The notes beneath the pieces were generated by a model. That model did not search any database, had not been told where the DNA came from, and saw only the letters and a program-made list of their open reading frames with translations. From Salipiger bermudensis (lineage in GTDB: Bacteria > Pseudomonadota > Alphaproteobacteria > Rhodobacterales > Rhodobacteraceae), in NCBI RefSeq assembly GCF_019801965.1, contig NZ_JAHVIA010000005.1, forward strand, positions 310,001-374,000: a stretch of 64,000 nucleotides of DNA, in the 5' to 3' direction. Of the stretch, positions 27,062-35,481 are shown in pieces; position 1 is the first letter of the stretch, and each line of letters begins with the position of its first letter. The position numbers and the translations under genes are program-made.

Positions 27062-27826
27062 ATGAGCATCACCACATCGATCAGCAGGCTTGCAATTCTT
27101 GCGGCGTTGGGCGCGACGATCGCGGCAGCACCCGTCGAGATCGTGCCCTTCGAAGAAGGATTTCTGACCACGCCGAAAGCGTTCGCCAAGGACGATGATC
27201 GCAGCGACGACCGGGACGATGATCGCGATGGCGACCGGGACGATCGCGATGATGACGATCATGATCGTGATCGCGATGATGATCGAGACGACCGCGATGA
27301 TGATCGAGACGACCCCGATGATCGCGGCGGCGAACACGAGGATCGCGAAGATCGCTCCCGCGGCGATGACGACAGCGGGCGCTCTTCCAGAGACGGCAGG
27401 CGCAGCCGCGACGCGCATGACGGCTCAGACGGGATCGAAGTGAGGACCTCTGACGGTGGACGTATCGAGATCGAAAACGGCCGCTTCGAGCGCAAGAACG
27501 CGGCCGGGCGCACGATCGAGGAACGCCCCGCTCGCGCATCGGACTACACGGCGTTGGGCCTGTCGCCGCAATCGGCACCTGCTGCCGGCGCTTCAAGACG
27601 TCCGGCAAGGACCTCCGAGCGAGAGCCAGGACGACAGAAGATCGCGGTCGGACGCGTCATCAAGGCGGAAAGGTCAGGCGAGAGCCTCGAGGTGGTCTAC
27701 AGCCGCGGCTGGAAGGAGGAGATCGAACAGGGACGATACGAACTGAAGGACCCGGACAACCGAACCGTCATAGAGCGGCCCGCCACTGCCGCAGACCGAA
27801 AGCGCCTCACCGACTTCATGCGTTGA
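27062..27826 (+). CDS. Exported Asp/Arg-rich protein with a duplicated C-terminal module
   Basis: A 254-residue protein with a signal peptide (about residues 1-23). A stretch of about 70 residues is made almost only of Asp, Arg and His, then two copies of a 37-residue module follow. Copy one begins IEVRTSDGGRIEIENGRFE and ends ERPARASD; copy two begins LEVVYSRGWKEEIEQGRYE and ends ERPATAAD. GGAGACGAG precedes the ATG. Such charge-alternating proteins may bind divalent metals or polyphosphate, but no function is known. It converges on a two-component system that may control it. Confidence 0.8.
   Translation: MSITTSISRLAILAALGATIAAAPVEIVPFEEGFLTTPKAFAKDDDRSDDRDDDRDGDRDDRDDDDHDRDRDDDRDDRDDDRDDPDDRGGEHEDREDRSRGDDDSGRSSRDGRRSRDAHDGSDGIEVRTSDGGRIEIENGRFERKNAAGRTIEERPARASDYTALGLSPQSAPAAGASRRPARTSEREPGRQKIAVGRVIKAERSGESLEVVYSRGWKEEIEQGRYELKDPDNRTVIERPATAADRKRLTDFMR
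27196..27370 (+). repeat. Low-complexity GATGAC/CGCGAT-rich coding repeat
   Basis: Degenerate short repeats of gat, gac and cgn codons within the 27062 gene encode the Asp/Arg tract. The repeats are imperfect and in frame, so they reflect composition pressure on the protein, not a CRISPR or separate element. Confidence 0.7.
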
Positions 27827-27846
27827 ACAATCCTCGCAGCGATCAC

Positions 27847-27870
27847 ACGTCCGCCCGGAAGGGCGGGCGT
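27847..27870 (+). terminator. Hairpin between the exported protein and the response regulator
   Basis: A 10-bp stem with one T-G pair (ACGTCCGCCC / GGGCGGGCGT) closes on a GGAA loop, 20 nt after the stop of the 27062 gene. The following sequence (GTTGGCTTGTGTG) is weakly T-rich. Confidence 0.6.
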
Positions 27871-27884
27871 GTTGGCTTGTGTGA

Positions 27885-28523
27885 TCAGCCCCGCCAGTGA
27901 TCGCGGGCGATCAGCGCAGCTTCGACGCGATTGCGTGCGTGCAGCTTCTGAAGGATGGACGTCATGTAGTGCTTCACGGTCTTTTCCTGCAAATCGAGCC
28001 GTCGGGCGACCTCCTTGTTGCTTAGCCCCTCTGAAACGAGGCGCAGGATATCTTCCTCGCGCGGGGTGAGCGTGTCGAGCGGGCTCTCTTTTGGCACCTC
28101 GGCCGGAGCGCGCATGGCTTCGAGCACCTTCATCGCCAGAGACGGGGACAGATAGCTTCGACCGGCCGCGAGGTCCGTCACGACGTCAAGCAACTCACGC
28201 GCCCCGATCCCTTTCAAGATGTATCCCTTCGCCCCCGCTTTCAGGGCCTCGACGATATCCGTGTCTTCTTCGGAGACAGTCAGCATCGCCACGACGGTCT
28301 CCGGCATCTGCGACGCGATCTCGCGCAGAGCGGTCAATCCGCCGCCGGGCATGGATATGTCGAGAAGGACGACGTCTGGTTTCGTGCGTAGCACCAGCTC
28401 GATCGCACCCGGCGCATCGGCGGCCTGCCCGACGACGGCAACCGCTTTGCTGTCGGAGAGGCTGCGTGCAAGCCCTTCCCTGAAGATAGGATGGTCATCG
28501 GCGACCACGATCCGGATCGTCAT
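27885..28523 (-). CDS. NarL/FixJ-type response regulator
   Basis: A 212-residue regulator. The receiver domain spans 1-120 with acidic pocket DD at 9-10, phosphoacceptor Asp near 55 (VVLLDISMPGG) and Lys in GYILKGI. The C-terminal LuxR-type helix-turn-helix (LTPREEDILRLVSEGLSNKE, then TVKHYMTSILQKL) covers about 148-205. It is encoded 2 nt behind the histidine kinase gene, so the two form a pair. Its targets are not known; the convergent exported protein gene is the closest candidate. Confidence 0.94.
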   Translation of the reverse strand: MTIRIVVADDHPIFREGLARSLSDSKAVAVVGQAADAPGAIELVLRTKPDVVLLDISMPGGGLTALREIASQMPETVVAMLTVSEEDTDIVEALKAGAKGYILKGIGARELLDVVTDLAAGRSYLSPSLAMKVLEAMRAPAEVPKESPLDTLTPREEDILRLVSEGLSNKEVARRLDLQEKTVKHYMTSILQKLHARNRVEAALIARDHWRG

Positions 28524-28525
28524 GT

Positions 28526-29902
28526 TCAGTTTCCTCCCACGTCCAGCTCCATCGTAAGCTCAGCCCCTCCCCCGGGCCGTGAGCCGAGCCGGAACCTGCC
28601 GCCAAGACTCTCGACCCGGTCACGAAGACCGGAAAGACCAAGGCCGGGCGTCGACCCGCCCAAGCCCGCTCCTGCATCCGTGACCGACAGATGCAGACAG
28701 CCGTCTTCCAAAGACAATTCGACCGACTGAGCGATGCCGCCACCATGCTGCCAAGCGTTGTTCAGCCCCTCTTGCACGAAGCGATAGATGCAGATCTTGG
28801 TGGCAGGAGACAGATCTCCACTGGCGACACCTGTGCAGTCGCAATGGAAACCGACCTTGGTTTCTGAACGCGCCTCATGGGCGTGGATGACCTGCATGGC
28901 GATTTCGCAGGGATCCCTTCTCTCGATGTCGGGAAGTGAAAGACCTCGCGAGATCTGGCGGATGTCGCGCAGCGCCTCCTGCACAGCCTGTGCGATATCT
29001 CCGACCTCGCGCCGTCGCTCCGTCGGCGCGCTGTCGTCGGCAAGGAGGTCGAGGCGAAGCGCCGCGAACCCGAGATGCTGTGCCGGGCCATCATGCAGGT
29101 CTGCCCCGATGCGGCGCAATGCACGGTCATTCATCGCCGAGACCCGCGCGGCGGCCCCCTGAACCCGGATCCTGAGCGCGGTATTCCGCTCCGAAAGCTC
29201 TCCGAGATCGGCCAGGCGGCGTGAGAGCTCGGCCTTTTGCCGATCAATCGTCCGACTGCCCCGCAGGACGATGGCGTAGAGCAACCCGCCAATCGCCGCC
29301 AGCACGCCCGCGACGGCAAGCCAGCTCATGCGTCTTGCGTGAACGAGGTCGGCGGCGAGTTCATGGCTGACCTCGTAGAACTCGACGACCGCGATCACGT
29401 CCCCCGACCAGAGCTCCCGCACGGGAGAATAGATTTCGAGAAGCGGCACCCCGAGCGCGGCCTGACGGGTATTCTCCTCGTCCGACAGGTCTTCGAACTC
29501 GGCGCGCACCTCGCCCGCCCATGCCTCGCGCAGACTTTGTGTCGGTTCAAAGCGCAAGCCAATCTCCTCGGCATCGCTTGCCGCGGCGATGAGCCCGTCC
29601 GGTTTCCAGATCTTGTAGGCCGCGACACGATCCCCCAAGGGCGTATTGTCGAAGATCTCGTGCAGCGCGCGGGTCGCGCCTTGGGACAAGCGATCCGAAT
29701 CCGACAGCTCCTGGCTAAGCGGCGCAAGCACGCTCTCCATGTAGAGCGCCGTGGCATTGGCGGTGTTTCGGACCACATTTTCCTCGATCATCCTGGCGAC
29801 CCAGAAGCCGACGATGAGCGTCGCGACGAACATGACCCCGCCTCCGGCGACGGCAAACTGCCGCGCGAGCGACCACGAAGCCAAGCGCTCTCCAATCTTC
29901 AT
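28526..29902 (-). CDS. NarX/DegS-type sensor histidine kinase (HisKA_3)
   Basis: A 458-residue membrane kinase. It has two transmembrane helices (about 15-38 and 193-215) enclosing a 150-residue periplasmic sensor region, then a linker coiled coil, the HisKA_3 phosphoacceptor motif IGADLHDGPAQHLGF, and an HATPase domain with N-box FVQEGLNNAWQHG and G-box GLGLSGLRDRV. It lies 2 nt before the NarL-type regulator. The sensor region has no named domain that I can recognise, so the signal is unknown. Confidence 0.93.
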   Translation of the reverse strand: MKIGERLASWSLARQFAVAGGGVMFVATLIVGFWVARMIEENVVRNTANATALYMESVLAPLSQELSDSDRLSQGATRALHEIFDNTPLGDRVAAYKIWKPDGLIAAASDAEEIGLRFEPTQSLREAWAGEVRAEFEDLSDEENTRQAALGVPLLEIYSPVRELWSGDVIAVVEFYEVSHELAADLVHARRMSWLAVAGVLAAIGGLLYAIVLRGSRTIDRQKAELSRRLADLGELSERNTALRIRVQGAAARVSAMNDRALRRIGADLHDGPAQHLGFAALRLDLLADDSAPTERRREVGDIAQAVQEALRDIRQISRGLSLPDIERRDPCEIAMQVIHAHEARSETKVGFHCDCTGVASGDLSPATKICIYRFVQEGLNNAWQHGGGIAQSVELSLEDGCLHLSVTDAGAGLGGSTPGLGLSGLRDRVESLGGRFRLGSRPGGGAELTMELDVGGN

Positions 29903-30708
29903 TCCCGCCCTCTTGCCGTGTCCGGGTGTCAGAATAGGCGGAGATCCGACGCCGGGCTATGGACCTTCGTCCGACCCGGAGCGCTTTGACGTTTAAATTG
30001 TCTGACGGTGTTGAGAAGGCGCCGGCCATACCGGCTTGTGAAACAATCTAGGCCCATTGTGCAGCCCGCCCCTGGCCAATCTGACCGAACCGCCCGGCTT
30101 AAAGCCGCGCTCGAAATGCTTCATTGCTCCCCCCGTGCGAGCGCGCCGAACTCCAGCGGCAGATCGCGGCTATGACTGCGCCGACATCGGTGCGGCGCTG
30201 GCGGTTGGTCGGCGCGCCGCAGGTCGCCGGACGGCCCGGGGCTTCATCCATTGTTCGCAGACCGCCCCGGCATCCCGGCTACGCCAATCCCCCGCGACGC
30301 CGGAAGCACATCGAAGACGCCTTTCGTCCGAGCTAGGCGCGTCGGCAGGAGAGAGCAGACCATGTACCGCGGCCTCGAACGCGGCCATGCCCGCTTCGGA
30401 CGGACAATGGCCGACTGCGCTCTCGCGAAGCTGCGCCCTGCCAGGGCCTGCGCCGCGAAATCAAGAACTGCCAGAAGTTGGCGAAGCCTGTCCGATGACC
30501 ATGCATCGCCTGTCGGGGCTGCCTCCCCCTGCCAGAACTCCGCAGCACAACCCGTTGATGAAGAATACGCTTTTTCCTCAGTGCGGACGCGTCGAAGAAA
30601 TTGGCAATGCATAGGTTAGGGCAAAGCTATTTGCATTCGACTGGGGCTGAATGCGTTACTTTCCCCGGAAATACCCTCCTCCCCGACCTCCGGAACTGTG
30701 ATCCCAAT
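29903..30708. other. Gene-free stretch upstream of the glyoxalase-like gene
   Basis: About 800 nt. A short frame at 30362 has AGGAGAGAG in front but encodes no recognisable protein and has mixed coding signals. It should contain the kinase promoter on the left and that of the 30709 gene on the right. I see no RNA gene or repeat. Confidence 0.45.
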
Positions 30709-31149
30709 ATGCGATATCTTCATACCATGGTGCGCGTGAGCGACCTCGACGCCTCGCTCGACTTCTACTGCGACAAGATGGGTCTCGTCGAAACCAAGCG
30801 CCTTGTCAGCGAAGCCGGGCGCTACACGCTCGTCTATCTGGCTGCGCAGGGCGACATGCTGACCGCGCAGGAAACCGAGGCCCCCACGCTCGAGCTCACC
30901 TGGAATTGGGATCCGGAAACCTATTCCGGAGGCCGCAACTTCGGGCACATGGCCTACGAGGTCGAAGACATCTACGCCACCTGCCAGGGCCTGATGGATG
31001 CCGGCATCACCATCAACCGCCCCCCGCGCGACGGGTTCATGGCCTTCTTCAAGTCGCCCGACGGCATCTCCTTCGAGCTGATCCAGAAAGGCGAGAGCCT
31101 GACTCCCGCAGAGCCCTGGGCCTCGATGGAAAACACCGGAACCTGGTGA
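30709..31149 (+). CDS. Glyoxalase I-like VOC protein
   Basis: A 146-residue protein with the glyoxalase I layout: RYLHTMVRVSDLDASLDFYC at the start, the central TLELTWNWD metal-strand glutamate, FGHMAYEVEDIYATC with the second His, and the final glutamate in ISFELIQKGE. The four ligands H-E-H-E of lactoylglutathione lyase are thus all present. It would detoxify methylglyoxal with glutathione. The next gene, a flavin monooxygenase-like protein, starts 66 nt downstream and may be co-transcribed. Confidence 0.85.
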   Translation: MRYLHTMVRVSDLDASLDFYCDKMGLVETKRLVSEAGRYTLVYLAAQGDMLTAQETEAPTLELTWNWDPETYSGGRNFGHMAYEVEDIYATCQGLMDAGITINRPPRDGFMAFFKSPDGISFELIQKGESLTPAEPWASMENTGTW

Positions 31150-31215
31150 GCCTCCGTGGCCCCACAAGGGGCCGCGCGCCCGCCGCGATGTGATGATCTG
31201 AGACAGGATACGACG

Positions 31216-32511
31216 ATGACAATTGAAAAGACCGACACGCTGGTTGTTGGCGGCGGGCAATCCGGCATCGCGATGAGCGAGCACCTGGGCAACATGGGCG
31301 TGCCCCATATCGTCCTTGAACGCAATCGCGTCGCCGAGCGCTGGCGCTCTGAACGCTGGGACTCGCTGGTCGCCAACGGCCCCGCCTGGCATGACCGCTT
31401 CCCCGGGCTCGAGTTCGAGGGCATCTCGCCCGAGGCCTTCCCGCCGAAGGAACGGATGGCACAGTATTTCGACGACTACGCGAAGATGATCAACGCGCCG
31501 ATCCGCACCGGCGTGGAGGTCAAGCGTGTCACCCGTCTCGAGGGGCGCCCGGGCTTCCTGGTGACGACCTCCGAAGGCCAGATCGAGGCGCAGCGCGTGG
31601 TGGCCGCGACCGGCCCCTTTCAGGTGCCCTCCTTCCCCGAGATCGTGCCGGCCGAAGCCGGAGTGATGCAGATCCACTCCTCGTCCTACAAGAACCCCGA
31701 TCAGCTCGCCCCCGGCGCGGTGCTGGTGGTGGGCGGCGGCGCCTCCGGCTCGCAGATCGCCGAAGAGCTGCAGAACGCGGGCCGCGAGGTCTATCTTTCG
31801 ATCGGCGAGCATTACCGCCCTCCGCGCTCCTACCGCGACCGCGACTACGTCTGGTGGTTGGGCGTGCTCGGCAAGTGGGACGAGATCAAGATCGATTCCA
31901 AGAAGAAGCACGTGGCTTTCGCCGTCAGCGGCTATGATGGCGGCAAGACGATGGATTTTCGTCGCCTCGGCCATGCCGGCGTGACCGTACTGGGCCTGAC
32001 CCAGAGCTACGAGAACGGCAAGCTCACCTTCGCGGACGATCTCGCCGCCAACATCAAGGAGGGCGATCGCGCCTATCTCGAGGTGCTTCGCGAGGCCGAC
32101 GAGTATCTGGCGGCCAACGGCATCGACCTGCCGCCCGAGCCCGAAGCGTGGGAGATCCTCCCCGATCCGGCCTGCATCGCCGAGCCGATCCGCGAGATCG
32201 ACATGCAGGAAGCCGGCATCGGCACGATCATCTGGGCCACCGGCTTCAAGTTCGATTTCAGCTGGCTCGAGATCGACACCGCCTTCACCGAGCAGGGCCT
32301 GCCCTTCCACAAGCGGGGCATCTCGGCGCAGAACGGCATCTACTTCCTGGGCCTGCCGGAGCTGACCAACCGGGCGTCGTCGTTCATCTACGGCTGCTGG
32401 TACGACGCGAAATACATCGCCACCCATATCGGCGTGCAGCGCAATTACGATGCCTACCGAAAGAGCGGCGCCCCCGCGATGGCCAAGACCCCTGCCCCGT
32501 CCGAGGTCTGA
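31216..32511 (+). CDS. Flavin-containing monooxygenase-like FAD/NAD(P) protein
   Basis: A 431-residue flavoprotein with two dinucleotide sites, LVVGGGQSGIAMSEHLG near residue 10 and LVVGGGASGSQIAEEL near 175, and the late ATGF-type motif IIWATGFKFDF. This is the arrangement of class B monooxygenases and CzcO-like proteins, which oxygenate nucleophilic N or S, or carbonyls. No Baeyer-Villiger fingerprint is evident. A hairpin with a T-run follows at 32580-32612. The substrate is unknown. Confidence 0.83.
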   Translation: MTIEKTDTLVVGGGQSGIAMSEHLGNMGVPHIVLERNRVAERWRSERWDSLVANGPAWHDRFPGLEFEGISPEAFPPKERMAQYFDDYAKMINAPIRTGVEVKRVTRLEGRPGFLVTTSEGQIEAQRVVAATGPFQVPSFPEIVPAEAGVMQIHSSSYKNPDQLAPGAVLVVGGGASGSQIAEELQNAGREVYLSIGEHYRPPRSYRDRDYVWWLGVLGKWDEIKIDSKKKHVAFAVSGYDGGKTMDFRRLGHAGVTVLGLTQSYENGKLTFADDLAANIKEGDRAYLEVLREADEYLAANGIDLPPEPEAWEILPDPACIAEPIREIDMQEAGIGTIIWATGFKFDFSWLEIDTAFTEQGLPFHKRGISAQNGIYFLGLPELTNRASSFIYGCWYDAKYIATHIGVQRNYDAYRKSGAPAMAKTPAPSEV

Positions 32512-32579
32512 GACGCTCCCCAACGCTCCCGGGCGGCGCGCCACCTTCTTCGGCGCCCCGCCCAGTCTTCCCCACTCGT

Positions 32580-32612
32580 CCCCGCTGGCCAGCCCGCCCG
32601 CGGGGATTTTTT
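32580..32612 (+). terminator. Terminator after the flavin monooxygenase-like gene
   Basis: Arms CCCCGC (32580-32585) and GCGGGG (32600-32605) close a 14-nt loop and are followed by ATTTTTT. Confidence 0.65.
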
Positions 32613-33164
32613 GTGGCCTCCTGACGCCCGGGATAGCTCGCGGCCGCGCCCTCTCGGACGCCCCGCAGAACTCCGAAAAAGGGACGGATGCGACGCCCTG
32701 TGCAACGGCCCGCACGGGGCGCCCCATCGCTTCCGCTTACCTATGGGCGAGCGCCCCCGCGCAACTGCCCATTTCTGCGGCACGTGCAATGTCCGGCCGG
32801 TAGACCGCAGCCGCCGCCCCTGCAGCTGCATGATTTCAGGCGCCACAAGATCAAACTTCAAGACATTGTTTTATCTGTACTTTCATCCAAATCGGAAGAG
32901 CTCAAACGCCACCCAAATTCCAGCGAAGCCTGACCATTCCCAGCACTAAGGATTTTTGTACGCAGCACAGGTTTGACATCGAGACAGCAACCGCGCCAGA
33001 TCTTTTCATATCAGATCCCGGTGCCGGTCCCATCTCCCCCAAGGGCCTCACAGCACCGTTTCCATCAGCATGGAATGGACAGAACGCGCGCTCCCTCTCG
33101 GCACGCGACCAATAGACATAACCCTGCCGCCTGCCCGCGGCAGGCAACACCCAGGAGACGCCCC
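32613..33164. other. Non-coding leader of the ABC-transporter operon
   Basis: 550 nt between the terminator and the first ATPase gene. The part from about 32830 is AT-richer than its surroundings and probably contains the operon promoter. No recognised RNA element or gene. Confidence 0.5.
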
Positions 33165-34253
33165 TTGGCAACAATCGAGTTCCGATCAGTATCGAAATCC
33201 TATGGCACGTTCGAGGCCGTTTCGGATCTCAACCTGAGCTGTGCCGAAGGCGAGATGCTGGCTTTGCTCGGCCCCTCGGGCTGCGGCAAGAGCACCACTC
33301 TGAAGATGGCCGCGGGCATCGAGAGCATCTCGGACGGTGAGATCTATTTCGGCGACCGCCCGGTGTCGCGGCTCTCCCCCGGCAAGCGCAACATCGCGAT
33401 GGTGTTCGAGGATTACGGGCTCTACCCGCATCTCAGCATCCGCGAGAACATCGCCTTTCCCCTCCGCGCGCGCGGCACCCATGACGCCGCCGGCCAGAAG
33501 CGTATCGGCGAAGTGCTGGCGCTGCTCGGTCTCGAAGCGCAGGCCGAGAACCCGGTGCGCGGCATGTCTGGCGGCGCGATGCAGCGCGTCGCCATCGGCC
33601 GGGCGCTGGTGCGCGACCCCAACATGATCCTGTTCGACGAGCCGCTCTCGCATCTCGATGCCGACCAGAAGATCCAGCTGCGCACAGAGATCAAGCGCCT
33701 GCAGAAGCTGCGCGGCATCACCTCGATCCTCGTCACCCACGACCAGACCGAGGCAATCGCCATGGCCGACCGGATCGCGGTGATGAACCACGGCGTGCTT
33801 CAGCAGGTGGGCCAGCCGCAGGACCTCTACGAGCGCCCGGTGAACCTGTTCGTGGCGAGGTTCATCGGCGAGCCGCCGATGAACCTGCTGCCGGTGCGCG
33901 AGCACACGGGCGATGCGGTCAATGGCGCGGGCTGGCAGGTGGGCCTTGGCGGCCGCGCGCTGCCGGCCGGAGCCAGCTCGCTGATCATGGGCATCCGGCC
34001 CGAGCACATCTCCCTCGCGCCGGCGACGCCCGGCGTCGGCACCGCAGAGATCAGCTATCGCGAGCCGCGCGGCGATGTCGACGTGCTCACCATGCGCTTC
34101 CATGCCGAGGCCGGCGACGGCGACATCCTCGTGGCCGAGATCCCCGGCCCTTCCGGCTTCCGGGCGGGCGATTGCGTGCGGCCCCTGATCCCTACCGGGT
34201 CCGTTCTCATCTTCGACGCCGAGAGCGGCCTCAACCTGGAGGACGCAGCGTGA
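33165..34253 (+). CDS. ABC transporter ATP-binding protein (MalK/UgpC class), first of two
   Basis: A 362-residue ATPase: Walker A GPSGCGKST, signature MSGGAMQR, Walker B MILFDEPLSHLDA, H-loop VTHDQTEA, and a C-terminal TOBE-type regulatory part. The Q-loop has Glu for Gln (MVFEDYGLYPH). The start is the TTG at 33165, because AGGAG lies at 33153-33157 with 7 nt spacing and the product begins LATIEFRSVSKSYG. It energises, together with the second ATPase, the importer encoded downstream. It leads a plus-strand operon extending to at least 43051. Confidence 0.9.
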   Translation: MATIEFRSVSKSYGTFEAVSDLNLSCAEGEMLALLGPSGCGKSTTLKMAAGIESISDGEIYFGDRPVSRLSPGKRNIAMVFEDYGLYPHLSIRENIAFPLRARGTHDAAGQKRIGEVLALLGLEAQAENPVRGMSGGAMQRVAIGRALVRDPNMILFDEPLSHLDADQKIQLRTEIKRLQKLRGITSILVTHDQTEAIAMADRIAVMNHGVLQQVGQPQDLYERPVNLFVARFIGEPPMNLLPVREHTGDAVNGAGWQVGLGGRALPAGASSLIMGIRPEHISLAPATPGVGTAEISYREPRGDVDVLTMRFHAEAGDGDILVAEIPGPSGFRAGDCVRPLIPTGSVLIFDAESGLNLEDAA

Positions 34254-35434
34254 CCATGCAGCCCAAGACCATCGACGCGGCGCTCTCCGGCGGCGTCTGC
34301 GCCCGCAACCTCACCAAGAGCTTCGAACACGAGGTCCTCTCTCAGGTGAGCCTCGACCTCCGGCCCGGCGAAGTGCTGGCCCTCACCGGCCCCTCGGGGG
34401 CGGGCAAGACCACGCTCGCGCGCATCCTCGCCGGGCTCGAACGCCCGGATAGCGGCACGCTCGCGTTCGGCGGGCGCGATGCTCTGCCGCTGACCCCGGG
34501 CCAGCGCGACGTGCAGCTGATGTTTGAATCCTACGCGCTCTACCCGCATCTGAGCGTGGTCGAAAACACCATGTCGCCGCTGGTGGCGGCCCATGTCCGC
34601 AGCGGGCGCAAGCGCGACAAGGCACGCGACGCGACCAACCGTGCCACCACCGAAGCCGTGCTGGAGCTGCTCGAGATCGCGCATCTGGGGCACCGGCTTC
34701 CCGCCGAGCTGTCGGGCGGCCAGAAACAGCGCGTGGCACTTGCACGGGCACTGGTACGCGAGGGCGCGCTGCTGATCCTCGACGAGCCGATCTCGCATCT
34801 CGATGCCAAGCTGCGCCACAAGCTGCGAGGCGAGCTGCGCCAGCGGATCTCGCGCCGGGCCTCGCCGTCGCTCTGGATCACGCCGGACGGGGTCGAGGCG
34901 CTCTCGGTGGGCGACCGCGTGGCGGTGCTTTCGCACGGGCGCATCGAGCAGGTGGGCACGCCCGAGGAGGTCTGGCAGAGGCCGGCCAACATGGCCGTGG
35001 CCCGCCTGCTGGGTGACCCGGCGATGAACCTGATCCCGCTGCGGCGGGACGCCGCCGCCGCGACGCCGACACTGGGAATGCCCGGCATGTCGCTCGCTCT
35101 CGATGATCGGCTGTCCGCCCTAGCGGCCCGGGCCACGGGCGACCGGGTGGTGCTCGGCATCCGCCCCGACGCGCTCGATCTCGCAGCCCACGCCGACATG
35201 GCCGAGGCCCATGGCGAGATCTATGCCAACGAACCCTTCGGCAAGCACGCCATCGTCACCGTCCAGCTCAAGGGCGGCCAGATCGTGAAGGCGAAGGGCT
35301 CGATGCCCTGGGCTGCCGAGCTGGGCGGCGGCATCGGCGAAGGGATCGGCCGGCCCGTCCGGCTGAAGATCCGGCAGGAAGCTGCGCTCCTGTTCGATCA
35401 CGAGGACGAAAGAAACCTCGGCTTCCTGAAGTGA
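34250..35434 (+). CDS. ABC transporter ATP-binding protein, second of two (H-loop His missing)
   Basis: A 394-residue MalK-class ATPase with Walker A GPSGAGKTT, signature LSGGQKQR, Walker B LLILDEPISHLDA and a C-terminal TOBE region. Two switch residues differ from the norm: Glu in the Q-loop (LMFESYALYPH) and Pro where the H-loop His is expected (WITPDGVEAL). It presumably pairs with the intact ATPase to make an asymmetric motor. A GTG at 34250 overlaps the previous stop and has GGAGGA 6 nt upstream; the ATG at 34256 is an alternative. Confidence 0.88.
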   Translation: MTMQPKTIDAALSGGVCARNLTKSFEHEVLSQVSLDLRPGEVLALTGPSGAGKTTLARILAGLERPDSGTLAFGGRDALPLTPGQRDVQLMFESYALYPHLSVVENTMSPLVAAHVRSGRKRDKARDATNRATTEAVLELLEIAHLGHRLPAELSGGQKQRVALARALVREGALLILDEPISHLDAKLRHKLRGELRQRISRRASPSLWITPDGVEALSVGDRVAVLSHGRIEQVGTPEEVWQRPANMAVARLLGDPAMNLIPLRRDAAAATPTLGMPGMSLALDDRLSALAARATGDRVVLGIRPDALDLAAHADMAEAHGEIYANEPFGKHAIVTVQLKGGQIVKAKGSMPWAAELGGGIGEGIGRPVRLKIRQEAALLFDHEDERNLGFLK

Positions 35435-35481
35435 AAAAAGGCCTGCCACGGCCATTCCATCCAACAGAAAGGACCCCTCAA

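Noticed and set aside
27196-27370. CRISPR-like short repeats
   Set aside because: The units are irregular, lack spacers of constant length, and are in frame within an exported protein gene.
30362-30614. A possible small gene with AGGAGAGAG in front of an ATG
   Set aside because: The encoded sequence is not recognisable and its codon pattern does not differ from random high-GC frames. The motif alone is too weak.
30616-32727. A 703-codon minus-strand frame across the glyoxalase-like and flavin monooxygenase-like genes
   Set aside because: It is the mirror frame of two well-supported plus-strand genes. It has no ribosome site and no recognisable domain.
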